A program made the translations under genes and the position numbers. A stretch of 64,000 nucleotides of DNA from contig NJFT01000019.1 in the NCBI GenBank assembly GCA_002221725.1, positions 248,001 through 312,000 on the forward strand. Direction: 5' to 3'. The notes beneath the pieces were generated by a model that saw only the letters and a list, made by a program, of their open reading frames with translations, made no database searches and was not told the origin of the DNA. This DNA is from Scedosporium boydii (taxonomy: Eukaryota; Ascomycota; Sordariomycetes; Microascales; Microascaceae). Position 1 is the first letter of the stretch. Each line of letters starts with the position of its first letter. Positions 22,655 to 35,877 of this stretch are shown here, piece after piece.

Positions 22655-23977
22655 ATGGAAGGCGACCACGAAATTGAATCACTTCCGGTCGACTTTTATA
22701 CCCCATTCTCGGCTGAGAAATGTGCTGAGCTCCACAATAGGTTACTGAACCTGAGCATACAGCATCTCGTTGACAGTGGTGAAACCTTACCGGACCGTGT
22801 CAACGTTTTCGACCGTTTCCTGCGGGAGACTGCGGACGATTGGGCAGAGGATGTCTTGAACAACCCGCTTGAGTATGAAGGATTTCGATTACTATCCTTG
22901 ATAGAGTATAGAGGCGAGGAGCGACTTACTCCAGGTCTTAGGAGTCCTCGCCTTGATCTCCTTGCTGCCACCGAGTGGTTGGGCCTGGAAGAAGAGGATC
23001 CTGAACTCATCCTCCTCTATCCCGATCCTATAGGCTGGCATCCAGGCGTCCCAGGTGGTATACTCTTCAACCTGGGCGAGCTGCGCGCATGCTTCTGTCC
23101 CGCCGGCCTTGGCCCTGCAAGGACCTCATTTGACTTCGAGCAGTGGCCGCCGCTCGAATTCATCCTCCGGAAGCATCTGGCTCTGTGGGAGACGGGGAAA
23201 TGCCACTGGAATCCCATCGACGGTCGCATTACCTACGTTCCATGGATACAGGCTGATCTCGACGAAGCACTAGCCGCTTGGGACGAACTCCTCACATCCA
23301 TCGAAGCTCGGCTGCCCCTGACAACTGCCCGGCCGGACTACTTGGAACCGCTGGATAGGGATTTGTTAACTAGCCTCAAACTCAGCTCCTTCGCCGTCGA
23401 ATTTCTCTGTCACGCCAAGAGGCCAGGGTTCAAATTCGTCGCTCCCGGAATTACTACTTTCTCGCCCGAGACACTAACATCCCTCTACACCAACCCACGA
23501 GCGCCTCCAGCCGCTCATCGTAGTAATTTCCTCAGCCCCGGAGAGGAAATCGAGCTTGCGTCGTTGATCCTCCCTGGCGAAGTCCCTGTTACGCCATCCT
23601 TTACCATAGTCCCTAATATGGAACTGAAAACTGAAAAGAAACATCAGATGTACACATTCGAGAGTGGCTTTGCAAAATGCACCGTTCAGCGTATGTCAGG
23701 GCTGTATTTGAACCCTCTTGAATATAATTGGGACCTGGATAGCACTGTGTTCGTCCCCGTCGAACCTAGAAATGATATCTTTCAGTTTGGGACGAATTGT
23801 CTCTGGGCTCCGCAGCATAGCCCGAGGCTGTGCGAGCTGCTGAGGCACTGGGTAGGCCTGGTTGAGGATGGAACCTGGGGGATTGGACCGGAAGGTGTGT
23901 TGACAGGGCAGGAATGGTACGCTTCGGACTACAAAGGGCACGGAAAGCATTTAAAATGGAAGTGGGATGTGCGCTAG
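22655..23977 (+). CDS. Conserved-looking protein of unknown function, single exon, 440 aa
   Basis: I do not recognise this family. The frame is open for 1.3 kb without an intron; the first ATG in frame is at 22655 (MEGDHEIESLPVD). Composition is that of a soluble folded protein: balanced acidic residues, many Trp (EWLGLEEEDP, GWHPGVPGG, CHWNPIDG, WKWDVR at the end), no signal peptide and no membrane segment. An aromatic, proline-rich style with repeated W-x-P pieces resembles heterokaryon-type or SUKH-like fungal proteins only superficially, so no function is inferred. The gene lies inside a 1.6-kb segment bounded by direct repeats, immediately upstream of uL29. It has no intron, unlike most of its neighbours. 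Confidence 0.75.
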   Translation: MEGDHEIESLPVDFYTPFSAEKCAELHNRLLNLSIQHLVDSGETLPDRVNVFDRFLRETADDWAEDVLNNPLEYEGFRLLSLIEYRGEERLTPGLRSPRLDLLAATEWLGLEEEDPELILLYPDPIGWHPGVPGGILFNLGELRACFCPAGLGPARTSFDFEQWPPLEFILRKHLALWETGKCHWNPIDGRITYVPWIQADLDEALAAWDELLTSIEARLPLTTARPDYLEPLDRDLLTSLKLSSFAVEFLCHAKRPGFKFVAPGITTFSPETLTSLYTNPRAPPAAHRSNFLSPGEEIELASLILPGEVPVTPSFTIVPNMELKTEKKHQMYTFESGFAKCTVQRMSGLYLNPLEYNWDLDSTVFVPVEPRNDIFQFGTNCLWAPQHSPRLCELLRHWVGLVEDGTWGIGPEGVLTGQEWYASDYKGHGKHLKWKWDVR

Positions 23978-24474
23978 ATGAGATGATTCTGAGCTGGGCG
24001 CCAACCTAACATAGTGGACGTTCACCCCCCTCTCCCCCCCAGATGACGAAAGTAGGCCCTCCCACCTAATACCCCCCGAAGCATGAGCATCAACTTCACG
24101 GCATAATACCGCTTAAATTTCCGAGTGCAGGCCGCCAACCTTGGGATCTCCCCGCACGTGACAGGCTAACTTCACACAAGTTTACCCACAGCACCTTAAA
24201 ATCTTTTTTTTTTTCCCCTCCAGAGAAAATCGTCTTGCTGACTAACACCACCCTTCCCACACCGCAAGCCCTAGGGCAAATTTTCTAAGGCTAGGTCAAT
24301 TCTATACACAGCAGGGTGCCGTTCTGAGAAGCGTGAAGATCGAAACCGACGACCAACGTATTTCCATCCCCCCCAGCGCCCAACCTCACCACCCGTCCCA
24401 TATCGAAGGGTCGTCTAATAATCATTTCCTGAACAGACTCTAGACTCGATTAACCACACAGACTTACTGTTAAG
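23978..24474 (+). promoter_or_regulatory. Promoter and leader of uL29 (L35)
   Basis: Contains the right direct repeat (24042-24149), a poly-T/C stretch (about 24205-24220), a telomere-like CCCTAGGG (24269-24276) and a pyrimidine-rich leader up to the ATG at 24475. Confidence 0.55.
24042..24149 (+). repeat. Right copy of the ~105-bp imperfect direct repeat
   Basis: The 32-bp core is at 24088-24119 and is identical to 22487-22518, offset 1601 bp. The flanks match less well with small indels. It lies about 330 bp before the uL29 start. Confidence 0.9.
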
Positions 24475-25301
24475 ATGGTAAGTCTCCCTTCGTCTCCTCG
24501 TCACCTTTGATCGTCCATCCAGCCCCAATCGAACCGATCTCGAATCCCGTCCCACATCCTCATCGCGCAACTCTCTTCTCGCCGTGCGACGATTGAGCCA
24601 TTGTCCGAAGAATTCTTCTTTTCTATGCATCACGTCGCAATTTTTTTGATATACGAAATGGGCTGGGGGTACTGACTGTGTGTGAATTGTAGTCGTCAGG
24701 AAAGGTCAAGGCCGGCCAGCTCTGGAACAAGAACAAGGATGAGCTCACCAAGCAGCTCAACGAGTTGAAGACCGAGCTTGGTCAGCTCAGGATCCAGAAG
24801 ATTGTCTCTTCTGGTACCAAGCTCAACAAGATGTACGTTTCCGCCACTGTTTTCGAATCCCGGGAAGTTATGGAGGGGAGAGGGGAACTTTTTTGGTAGC
24901 CCAAAGGGAGGGGGGAGAAACGGAGGGCCAGGTTGAAGGAAGCGAATTCGGGATATTGGGAACCAGGATACTGATATGTTTTCCGCCTCTAGCCACGACC
25001 TCCGCAAGTCTATCGCCCGCGTCCTCACCATCATCAACGCCAAGCAACGAGCGCAGCTCCGTCTGTTCTACAAGAACAAGAAGTACATCCCCCTCGACCT
25101 CCGACCCAAGCAGACCCGCGCTATCCGCCGCCGTCTATCTGCGAAGGAGAGCTCTGTTGTTCTTGAGAAGAGGCGCAAGCGAAACACCCACTTCCCCCAG
25201 CGCAAGTTTGCTGTCAAGGTATGAAGGACTTCTAGCTAGGACCTAATACTCCTTTCATGGATTGCAGGACTAACTTTTGCCTCTGTCGTTAGGCTGCTTA
25301 A
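24475..25301 (+). CDS. RPL35: 60S ribosomal protein uL29 (L35), 4 exons
   Basis: Large-subunit protein near the peptide exit tunnel. Exons 24475-24477 (the ATG alone), 24693-24832, 24993-25218 and 25293-25301 (two Ala codons and the stop) give 125 aa. Family features: [58 protein letters not shown]-type basic helix and [12 protein letters not shown] end. Introns of 215, 160 and 74 bp; the first begins directly after the start codon. The last acceptor is GTTAG at 25292 with branch GACTAAC; the nearer CAG at 25267 would replace the A-A-stop ending. Confidence 0.94.
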
Positions 25302-26318
25302 ATTTCTCCGGGCAACCCATGACTTTTTTTTGATTTCACGATGAGAAGGAAAAAAATAAACAAACGAAACGGGGCGGTGGCGTAGGTTTCTGGCAAAAAA
25401 GAGATTCCAACAACGTTTTTTCTCTCCAATGCATCGCATCGGTCTTCTGGGATTTCGGGTTTACAGCTTTTTCCCCCCCGTCTGTATTTACGTGTTCTTG
25501 GCATTTCAGGCTGGAGGACGAAGGAACCCTCAAAAAACAAAACTTTTTTTCTATCCTGCAATCGGATTGGGCAAGGGTAGATAGCCGAAAATCAAGACTC
25601 ACGATACTCTGACGCAAATTACTTTGTCCCCGAGGTCTCTATTTCCTGGTCCGAGCCATGTATGGTTAGGATTTGAGTGTAACATGTGCACCTACGTGAG
25701 AAGGCGAGAAGTTTCTGCAAGTCGATCGAGTGGCTACAGAGAAGTGTGTCGCAGCGACCTCGAACCATCACCTTCAGGATTCCCGAACTTACATCCTCTC
25801 TATATCCCTATCATGTCCCGAGTAGCTCAGCTGCCTTGGCATCGTGCGATCTTAGTAACCTCCGCAGAGCACTCAAAGCTCAGAGACAAACCGGTGGCTC
25901 GGTCTAGGAGAGTTGGTATAGGGATTCCCGGGGAAGATTGCTCCCTCAAAATGCTGCACTCTTCCTTAACACTACATACGCTTCGGGGAATTATTTTCGT
26001 ATAATCTTAATTCCTAATGTACTGAGCTTCTTCTCGTTCGTTCCTTCATTGAAACCTCGATAAAACATTACATGACCAGATAGCCGCCCATAACCATATC
26101 GCGATTCGACTGGAACTACTTTTTTTTCTCTTTCATGTTTTAACCCTCTTCAACCTGAACCAGACCAGAACACCGGAAACCTTTGACAACCTCCCATTCA
26201 AAGACCCTCCAAGAATAAGAAACATAGAAAATGCGAAGAGAAAAAGAAATAGAGACTGGGAGAAGAATCGGCGGGTGGGGAGAGCGAGGTCGTACATATT
26301 TGGGCCTCAGCATCATTA
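25302..26318. other. Convergent 3' intergenic region uL29 / zinc regulator
   Basis: 1.0 kb between convergent stops, AT-richer than the genes. No frame with a domain. I see nothing else in it. Confidence 0.55.
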
Positions 26319-28431
26319 TTAAGCCTTGGTCTTCTTCGATACCCTCCCTCCATGCGTCTTTGATAACGCCGTAGCGCCATCTCCGGCAGCTTCATGGAGT
26401 TTCTCGTGTTTCCGGAGTTGGTCGGCACGGCTGAAATCTTTGTTGCAAATGAGACACTTGAAACTTCTCGTGTGAATCTTTTTATGTTTAGACAGGTTCG
26501 ATGACTCGGAGAAGCGCTTGCCGCAGATATCGCAGGCCAAGGGCTTCTCATCTGTGTGTGTGCGAGTATGCATTGCTAAAGAATGGTTAGAAAGAGATGA
26601 AACTGAACGGGTATGGAGATGGAGATACGTACTCAAAGCACTTTGCTGCTTAAACTCCTTGCCGCATCCCTCGAAGGGGCACTTCCAAGGGGTTTCGTTC
26701 GTGTGAGTTCTCATATGCTGGGCCAAGGCCTGGGTCCCGGAAAGAGCAAGGCCACAGACAGAACACTCAGCTGGCTTGTCTGGATTAAGAGTTAGTGCCA
26801 ATTCGACCTGAACAAGAAGACAAAATAGAAAGTAAAAGAGAAAAAGAGTCTAGATCATAATACTTACAGCCCGTATGAGTTTGTAGGTGACGCTCAAGCT
26901 TTGTCCTCTGCGGAAAACAGCCCTTTGGTCCCTCAGGTCGCGTACAGCCAACCCAGCGACAGCGATGACCATTGCCAGACTTCTTCAGGTGGCGGCTATG
27001 TGTCAAGACATGCTGGTGCAAGCTCTCCGCGTCGTCGTAGTGTTGTCCACATACGACTCCCGTATCTTCTCGCCACCGGCAGGTGAATTGCGGCGTGACG
27101 TCTATCGTGTCAAGCGTCGCGTCGCTCTGTTGGGTTCGTGGAGTGGCCGAGTCATGGGAAATCGATGAAGGGGTGGCCGTACTGCAAGCGTCGAGTATTC
27201 CTCGGCTACCCTGCAGCTTCCCAGCACCCATGGCCTCCATGGCCGACACGAACGCGAGCCTATTTGATTCGCTCAACCTGGGGTCTGTCGCGTTGGCTTC
27301 GAGGTAGGACTGTAATGTATTGAAGGCATGAGGATGTGTGCTCGCAATGTGCGGTAACACTTCATCAGGACCTGACAGGAAGACGCCACAAGCGCTAGGT
27401 AGCATGTGCGGGTTGGCAGTATCTGTGGTTTGTGTCAAAGCTTGTTGTGTATCAGCTCCGTGGTACACGGGTCGGGGCAACATGCATCGTCTGGTGTGAA
27501 AAGGAGCATTGTCTAGCGGGCAAGGGCGGAAGTGAGGGGTTGATTGAGATGGCTGCTGCTGGGGGTTGTGGTGCATTATTAAATCGTCGACGAGCTCGAG
27601 GTTTAAGCCGAACTCTCCAGGGAACGGAGGGTAGATGCCCATCATCAGGGGTTGCTGTATGAAATAATTGGGAAACATGGTAGGATATTGTGAAGATAGA
27701 TGCGGCGAAGACATGAGAGAACTCTGAGGTGAGGCAGAAGCCGCGAGACGCAGAGAGCCTTGGGTCTGGACTGATAGGTCGCCATCAACGAGGTGGTTGG
27801 CAGGCTGGTCGCCCGATCCTATCGATGCGAGCGTCGCAGCGGCATCCTCGTCGTTTTCAGAAAGCACCGGGGCTGGACAGGAGCTCGGGCAACACTTGAT
27901 TTGGTCGACGCAGTTCGAGTCAGTGCAGAGATCCGAGATCTCGTCGCAGTTGGGGTCGCAGCAAATATCAGCTTCGCCGTCTTCGCCACACTGACTCTGG
28001 CATGATTCCGGACACGGCGAGTTGCACCGGTCCAGATACATGCCGTTAGAAGCCATGGCTTGGTCATAGCTCGGGAAGACGGAGTCTGAGTCCGCCATGG
28101 ATAGGAAAAGGTGTGATGGATCCATGACGGCGGGGTCAGGGAGCACAGGCGACACTCCGCCGCTGTGGTCGGGCCAAGGAGAGAGAGACTGTGATGAGAC
28201 TAGAGACTGAGGGAAACCGGATTCCGTGTATGGGGAGAATGGTGAAGTGACAAAGGACGTGTCTGCCAGCGCATCGGCATAGGATGAGTCTGGTATTTGT
28301 ATTTGTGTTTGGACATCGAAAGGTGAGGGAGAAGAAGACTGAGAAGTGATCTGGTTATAACCGGACAGATTCGGGTCGTCAATAGATGGTGCAGGATCTT
28401 TATCAGAAGTACAGTAATCGGAACTGTTCAT
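26319..28431 (-). CDS. zafA: C2H2 zinc-finger regulator of zinc homeostasis, Zap1/ZafA-like, 3 exons
   Basis: Probable nuclear activator of zinc-uptake genes under zinc limitation. Exons 28431-26868, 26779-26633 and 26575-26319 give 655 aa. Six C2H2 fingers fill the C-terminus (about 451-478, 491-519, 526-547, 553-577, 583-603, 609-630). The order and details match yeast Zap1: a WVGC...CFPQRTKLERHLQTH finger, an ALAQHMRTHTNETPWKCPFEGCGKEF finger, and the GKRFSESSNLSKHKKIH finger, like Zap1's RFNESSNLSKH. The N-terminal half is Ser/Pro/Asp-rich (activation) and includes a Cys cluster: 12 Cys between residues 136 and 185 (CCDPNCDEIS, CTDSNCVD, KCCPSSC). The start is the first in-frame ATG. The assignment to the Zap1/ZafA group is from finger layout; the role in this organism is inferred. 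Confidence 0.85.
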
Positions 28432-30364
28432 ATTGCGATCTTCTTGTATAGTATATGAGCGGCAGTGGCGGTACAGTAGACGAATCCGAGACCATTCGGG
28501 GTAGTATGTTTCCGGGGAACTGAGCCGTAGGTTCAGATGAGTACTTTGCGATGATCCTTTGCAAGCAGGCAATAGGGTGCTATCTATCTTGGGCAGCGCA
28601 GGGCAGAGCAGCGATAGAGAAGAGCAGAATCACTTTTGCTTTTTGAAAGATGATGGATGACGGAGGAGAGAGGAACGAAGGGTCCAAAGCTCGGAGGATG
28701 CAAATTTCGATTTGTTGGAAGATATGCAAGCCATTGACCACTGACCACTGACCAACATTCTTTCCAGCAAGTTACGGCGGATAAGACTGCGGCGGAGACT
28801 CCATAGTGGCCCAGTTCGTGGTCGCAAGGGCGAGACGAAGAGTGTGTGGGCGTGGGCGGAAAGCACCTTGATGGCCTCCTCCACGGTTGGTTTTGTTTCT
28901 TGACGGGGACAAGAACAGGCGAGAAGGGACAGGGCAGAGGGAGTGGAAGTACCGAGTACTCGTTGATGCGATCAAGTCAACTGACAGTACAATTGTTCCG
29001 ACTGTATAGTGGGGGAGGGGCAGCCCTTCCCAGCCAAGCAGGTGCCAGCATGGCTGGTTGGTGTGATGGCATAGTGCCTTCCACAGGCCTCTAGTAGGGT
29101 CTGGACCGACCCAGTGTGCGAATAGGATTGGAGTGTACCTTTGTACTTGTACACTTCACTGAAGCGGGATGTACGGAGTACTTGAATTGGTGATATGACG
29201 GTTCTGCGAGTGGGGGGCAGGGCTGTGGCACCATCTGGCCAATAGAAACCCGTTGAATTAGGCCATCTGCAAAGCATGCATCGCATCTCGACAGATCTTC
29301 ACCGAGTGGCAACTGTTGCCGGCTGTTCAGGGCTTGGTCTTGTCGTCCTCCATCCTTGGCATTTCATCGACATCATGAAAAGTCCAGATCCGTCGACACA
29401 TAGTTTACATCTTTGGGGAGTGGATGACCGCCAAATGATCCCCGTTCTCAAGCTCTGTTGGAGATGAGATCCATCGGCTCCACCCTCGTCCAAGTGGATT
29501 GAGCAAAATCGTGTGGTCATTTTTTTTTTTTTTTTAGACCAGACCCGGACTAGGAGTGTCCCTTTCTCAATGTAATGCAGTGTTGTATTTCCCTAGCCAA
29601 ATAGCCGCATCAACCACGCCGTTGATCGATTCCATACATCTCTCTTGACGTTGCGTTTGCGGGTTGCCAACAAAAAGAGCCCTGCTCTTTGTCTCAATAC
29701 GACATCTACACCCTTGAGACCCTTCGATCGTTCACTGCACCTAGCCCAGTTTTGCGTCAAATTTTGAGAGGGGACCAAGTATATTCACCATTTATTGCTA
29801 CGGGCTCCTCGAAACATGTTCCACACATCACTTGGGCCCCTTGGACTCCTTCGTTCTGATGGCCCGTCTTTAAATGTATCCCCGAAACCACGTCAATGAA
29901 GATCCCTTAAATGATGGCGGATTTATTTCCCTTTTGCCAAGCTTGCCCCGCTAAATCTGTTGCTGGAGCTTAGAACAGCGGAATATGGAATCTCTATTGA
30001 TCCTGACCACCGTGCCTTTTAATGTTAACGTCCGTCTCCAAAGGGCAGCCATGTGGAAGCAAATGAGTCTAAACTCAACCCCGCCAACTGCCCCGGCTAG
30101 GTTCCCACCGAGTCCGCCCGCACACCGACACGTCCCAGCCCCCCGTTGTACAAAGCTTCGTCATCGAAGAACCGCAACTCCCGCACCTTCCCTGGCCAAG
30201 TATTCCCGCGGCTACCTTCCTTAAGGAGGGCCACGCAACCCTAAAAACCCTTCTCTAAAAGGCAAACAAAAAGAAATATACAGAGAAAGGGAAAAGAGGA
30301 ATTGCCCTGCGCCTCCTCCAACTCCACCCTCCTCGCCGCGCAACTAAACCTCGTCAACAAAACC
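28432..30364. promoter_or_regulatory. Divergent upstream region zinc regulator / acylated small protein
   Basis: 1.93 kb with no credible gene. It contains one CAAGGT on the minus strand at 28866-28871 and a T16 run at 29520-29535. The right end (30236-30310) is the leader of the small protein. Confidence 0.5.
28866..28871 (-). promoter_or_regulatory. Single CAAGGT hexamer, possible zinc-response core
   Basis: As I recall, CAAGGT is the core bound by Aspergillus ZafA, which autoregulates. This copy lies about 435 bp upstream of the zinc regulator's ATG. A lone hexamer is expected by chance, so this is weak. Confidence 0.15.
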
Positions 30365-30923
30365 ATGGGCGCTCTCTGCAGCAAGGAATCCGACAACTTC
30401 GCCGGCCCCGGTCGCCCCGTTGGCTCAGCGCCCCCACAAGGCGGGACTTCCTCCGTCCCAAAGACCATCAAGGTCGGTGGTCCGCCTCGGACGCTAGGCG
30501 GCGCGTCGGCGACCAACGACAGCGATACCCCGGATGAAGCCCGGAGGAAAGCCGCAGCTGCAGCAGAGGTATGTAGATCCTGCGACCCCCTCCCCCTTCA
30601 TATACCGTGAAAGCCCCCGTTATTCGATATGCACGACGGCTCTCCTAGAAATTGCTGCTCTCAGTCCCCATCTCCCTACGAAAGACTTCCCCCCAATCCT
30701 CCATGCAAACAGACAACGCCATCCGCTCTTGGACTCGGCTAACACTGAGCTTTTACAATTCGCCTAGGCCCGCGCGCAAGCTTCCAAACCTACGGGAAAG
30801 CTCGGCAGCAAACTAGAAGCCCAGAAGAAGATGTCCCGTTTGGACACTCTAGCATCTGCGAGCTCTCACGAACAACGATCGCGGGATCTCGATCAATCAG
30901 CTGTAGCCTTACGTCACGACTAG
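30365..30923 (+). CDS. Small protein with N-myristoylation/palmitoylation signature, 2 exons
   Basis: Function unknown; predicted to sit on the cytosolic face of a membrane. Exons 30365-30568 and 30768-30923 give 119 aa. The N-terminus MGALCSK has Gly2 and Ser6 as in N-myristoyltransferase substrates, and Cys5 as a typical adjacent palmitoylation site. The start codon context (ACC ATG G) is near ideal. The rest is hydrophilic: a Gly/Pro/Ser-rich linker to about residue 50, then a charged Ala-rich helix DEARRKAAAAAEARAQ and a Lys/Gln/Arg-rich tail. No membrane span. The 199-bp intron has branch GCTAAC and acceptor CCTAG. The joined frame and the splice signals make it a real gene; small fungal proteins of this layout are usually annotated as hypothetical. 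Confidence 0.82.
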
Positions 30924-32112
30924 TTGAAGCGCTGAGGGGACGGAGTCTGAAGGATAATGGCGAATTCTGAAATATGACAGAAACGTTGGAGTTTGGGGTG
31001 CGTGGGGAGGGGAAGGAGGGAACGGAGAGGAGGAGGGAATGCTGGCTTTCTTTTTCGCTCATCCCTCGAGGAGACTTGTCAAATCCGTTGCGCCGAGGGG
31101 AGAGGGAAAAGACTGCATCTCATTCTTCGATATATCGCTCATGATATTTCGCCACATTCTACACATCGTGCAGGCTGTACATAATCGAGTCTTGCTGAAG
31201 CGGATCCAGTACGCTTCGAGCTTACAGTATATTTCTCAGTTTTCCGCCATACGCAAATTACAAATAATGAATTTCTTCCTAGTTTGGGGTAACTTCGCTC
31301 TCCATTTCTCCAACTTTTCATCATTGCCATAATGCCATACTAGTCACCCAAGGCAACAGTATTGTCGTCTGATGTTGTCTGATGTTGGGCTGAAGAGGTT
31401 GCTGATAGAACCTAAACACGCCAGTTGGCCCAACTCGGGGCATGTGACCGCCCCGAGCCGCCGGTCTCGGCAAACAGTAGAGAGCAAAAACACCGCAACA
31501 TGGGGAACGTCGTTGGCCAAGGATATGGATCGCGTTTGCAGAGTTTCCGGTCGTCTTTCTTTTTTATCAATCTGACTAAGCAGTCATCCCCCGTGGTTTT
31601 AACATGCTATGATATGAGCGAAAGAGATAGGTTCTTGGAGCATGAGAGCATAACAAAGACAGGAATTAACCAGCCATGAGACAGAGACAGACACTAGCAA
31701 AAGTGGACAAGCAGAGATTTCAAAGTAGAGTGCCTTCCAAGCCCCTGTGGCAAAGCTATCCCGCTCCATCCAAGAACTTGTACTAGCATTAAACAAGCGG
31801 GGGTAGACGACAACGCCCCATTTCCCATTAACATGAAGAGGCACGCCAAAGGCCGGAAGACACAACTTCACAACGCCAAGAAAGCCACCACCGACACATC
31901 TTGTGGGAGGAGGGAATGAAACACGATAACAGACGGGAAGAAAAAAAAAGTGAGAATGCGATGTTTATGAACTATTCGATTGCCTTTTGACCGGGACAGA
32001 TTTGCAAATTACAACCGAAAACCAGAGAGATAGTGAGGGAAGCAGGGGTGAGCGGGTCGAGACGCGATCGTTTCCGTCTTCTTCTTCGCAGAGTAGGTGT
32101 CTGTGTCGCTAT
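30924..32112. other. Convergent 3' intergenic region small acylated protein / ARF1
   Basis: 1.19 kb between convergent stops; short frames only. I see nothing else in it. Confidence 0.55.
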
Positions 32113-34403
<2,291 letters not shown>

Positions 34404-35154
34404 ATGCTCTTCTCGTCGGCCGCGAGGTTCCTCCTCGCGGGTGCCGCGCTCTTCACTGCCGCCAGCGCCCATAATATCGCCCTTCCTGCCCACGGCCGAG
34501 AATGCTTCCACGAGACCCTCCACAGGGACGATAAGATGACCGTGACATTCCAAGTTGGCGATCGAGAATTTGGTAGCGCCGGAAACCTCGACATTGACTT
34601 TTGGGTAGGACGATGGCTGTCGCAATTGGGCTTGTAGACGTCGACATGATTAATTTGCTAACTCCTGATCTGATATAGATTACGACTCCTACGGGCCAGT
34701 ACGAGACTTTCGAAAAGTCAGTTTCGAACGGCGATTTCTCATTCACGGCGAAGATGGACGGAAGGTATATCTACTGCTTCGGAAACGAGCACTGGGGTGC
34801 CAACTCCAAGGAGGTTTCTTTCAACGTCCACGGCATCGTATACGTCAACGAGGAAGATTTCCCCTCTGACCCTCTCGAGAAAGAAGGTAAGACGCATCGC
34901 ACAAAAGCCAGCCATTTATGTTTGATTCTAACCTTTCTTACCCTCCCCCTCCAGTCCGCAAGCTGTCCGATCTCCTGAACCAAGTCCGCGGTGAACAATC
35001 CTACATCATTGTACGAGAACGAACCCATCGCAACACCGCCGAGAGCACCAACAGTCGAGTAAAGTGGTGGAACATGTTTGTCATCGGCGTCGTCATCGGG
35101 GAATCCCTCTTCCAGGTCTGGTGGCTCCGCCGATTCTTCGAGGTACGGAAGTAG
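34404..35154 (+). CDS. EMP24: p24-family cargo receptor Emp24, 3 exons
   Basis: Type I membrane protein of COPII/COPI vesicles, forming a complex with Erv25 to export GPI-anchored and other cargo from the ER. Exons 34404-34604, 34679-34886 and 34955-35154 give 202 aa. A signal peptide (1-22, ending AASA before HN) precedes the GOLD domain, with paired Cys in GRECF and YCFGN; then VRKLSDLLNQV and EQSYIIVRERTHRNTAESTNSRVKWW as in yeast Emp24. One membrane span (about 173-194) and a short tail LRRFFEVRK with the FF export motif follow. Introns of 74 and 68 bp have CTAAC branch points. Confidence 0.94.
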
Positions 35155-35877
35155 GAAACATCTTTTTTGGACGTTTCTCTGCTTTTTTACTGTTCTTGAT
35201 TTTTCGTGTCGTCCGCAGTGTGCAAATATGCACACACATATATACGCCATTCTGTCGTATTTTTTTAAGAGTCCTGAGAAGGAGCCTTTTTGCAGAATTG
35301 CTGCTGACTGCTCTGCCTTCGTCCACCTCGTTTATATAGGTCAAGCGAGTCGTATAAGAAGAAGAAGGAATGGGTTTGGTTAACACTTTTGTTCAAAAAA
35401 CGGAAAACATCATTTCCCATTCTGGGTTCTGGATGGGGGCGCATAAAGGAATAATCGCTGGGAGGGAAATGCTCGGATTCAATTCAAGGAAAGGGTCGAG
35501 AAGCAGTTCCAGGGGTCGGGGTCTCCCCCGGGAATGTGTACATGCTACGTATACCATTATAAAATGATAACAAGAGCACCACTGATTAATGATTGTACAA
35601 TGGCTTCTGTGTGTCTATACTAATTTATAGGGGATTGGCGGTGCTGTGAAAGGAATAAGGAGAAGGGCCATACCTGAGGTCATATTCAACATCCTTCATG
35701 TCTAATACCCTCTATCCTAGTATTTCAAACTGAAGTCCCGAAAAAGAACACTACTAGTAACTATGCTCCCAAGTCCCAAAGCATCAAAATCTAACATGAA
35801 ATGCGGAAGAAACACCAAACGCCCCTGAAATGGATCTTGAGGAAACAAGAACAAAAAACATTCATCCAACCCGCTCT
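35155..35877. other. Convergent 3' intergenic region EMP24 / DUF3405 gene
   Basis: 723 bp of 3' flank between convergent stops. I see no gene or element. Confidence 0.55.
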
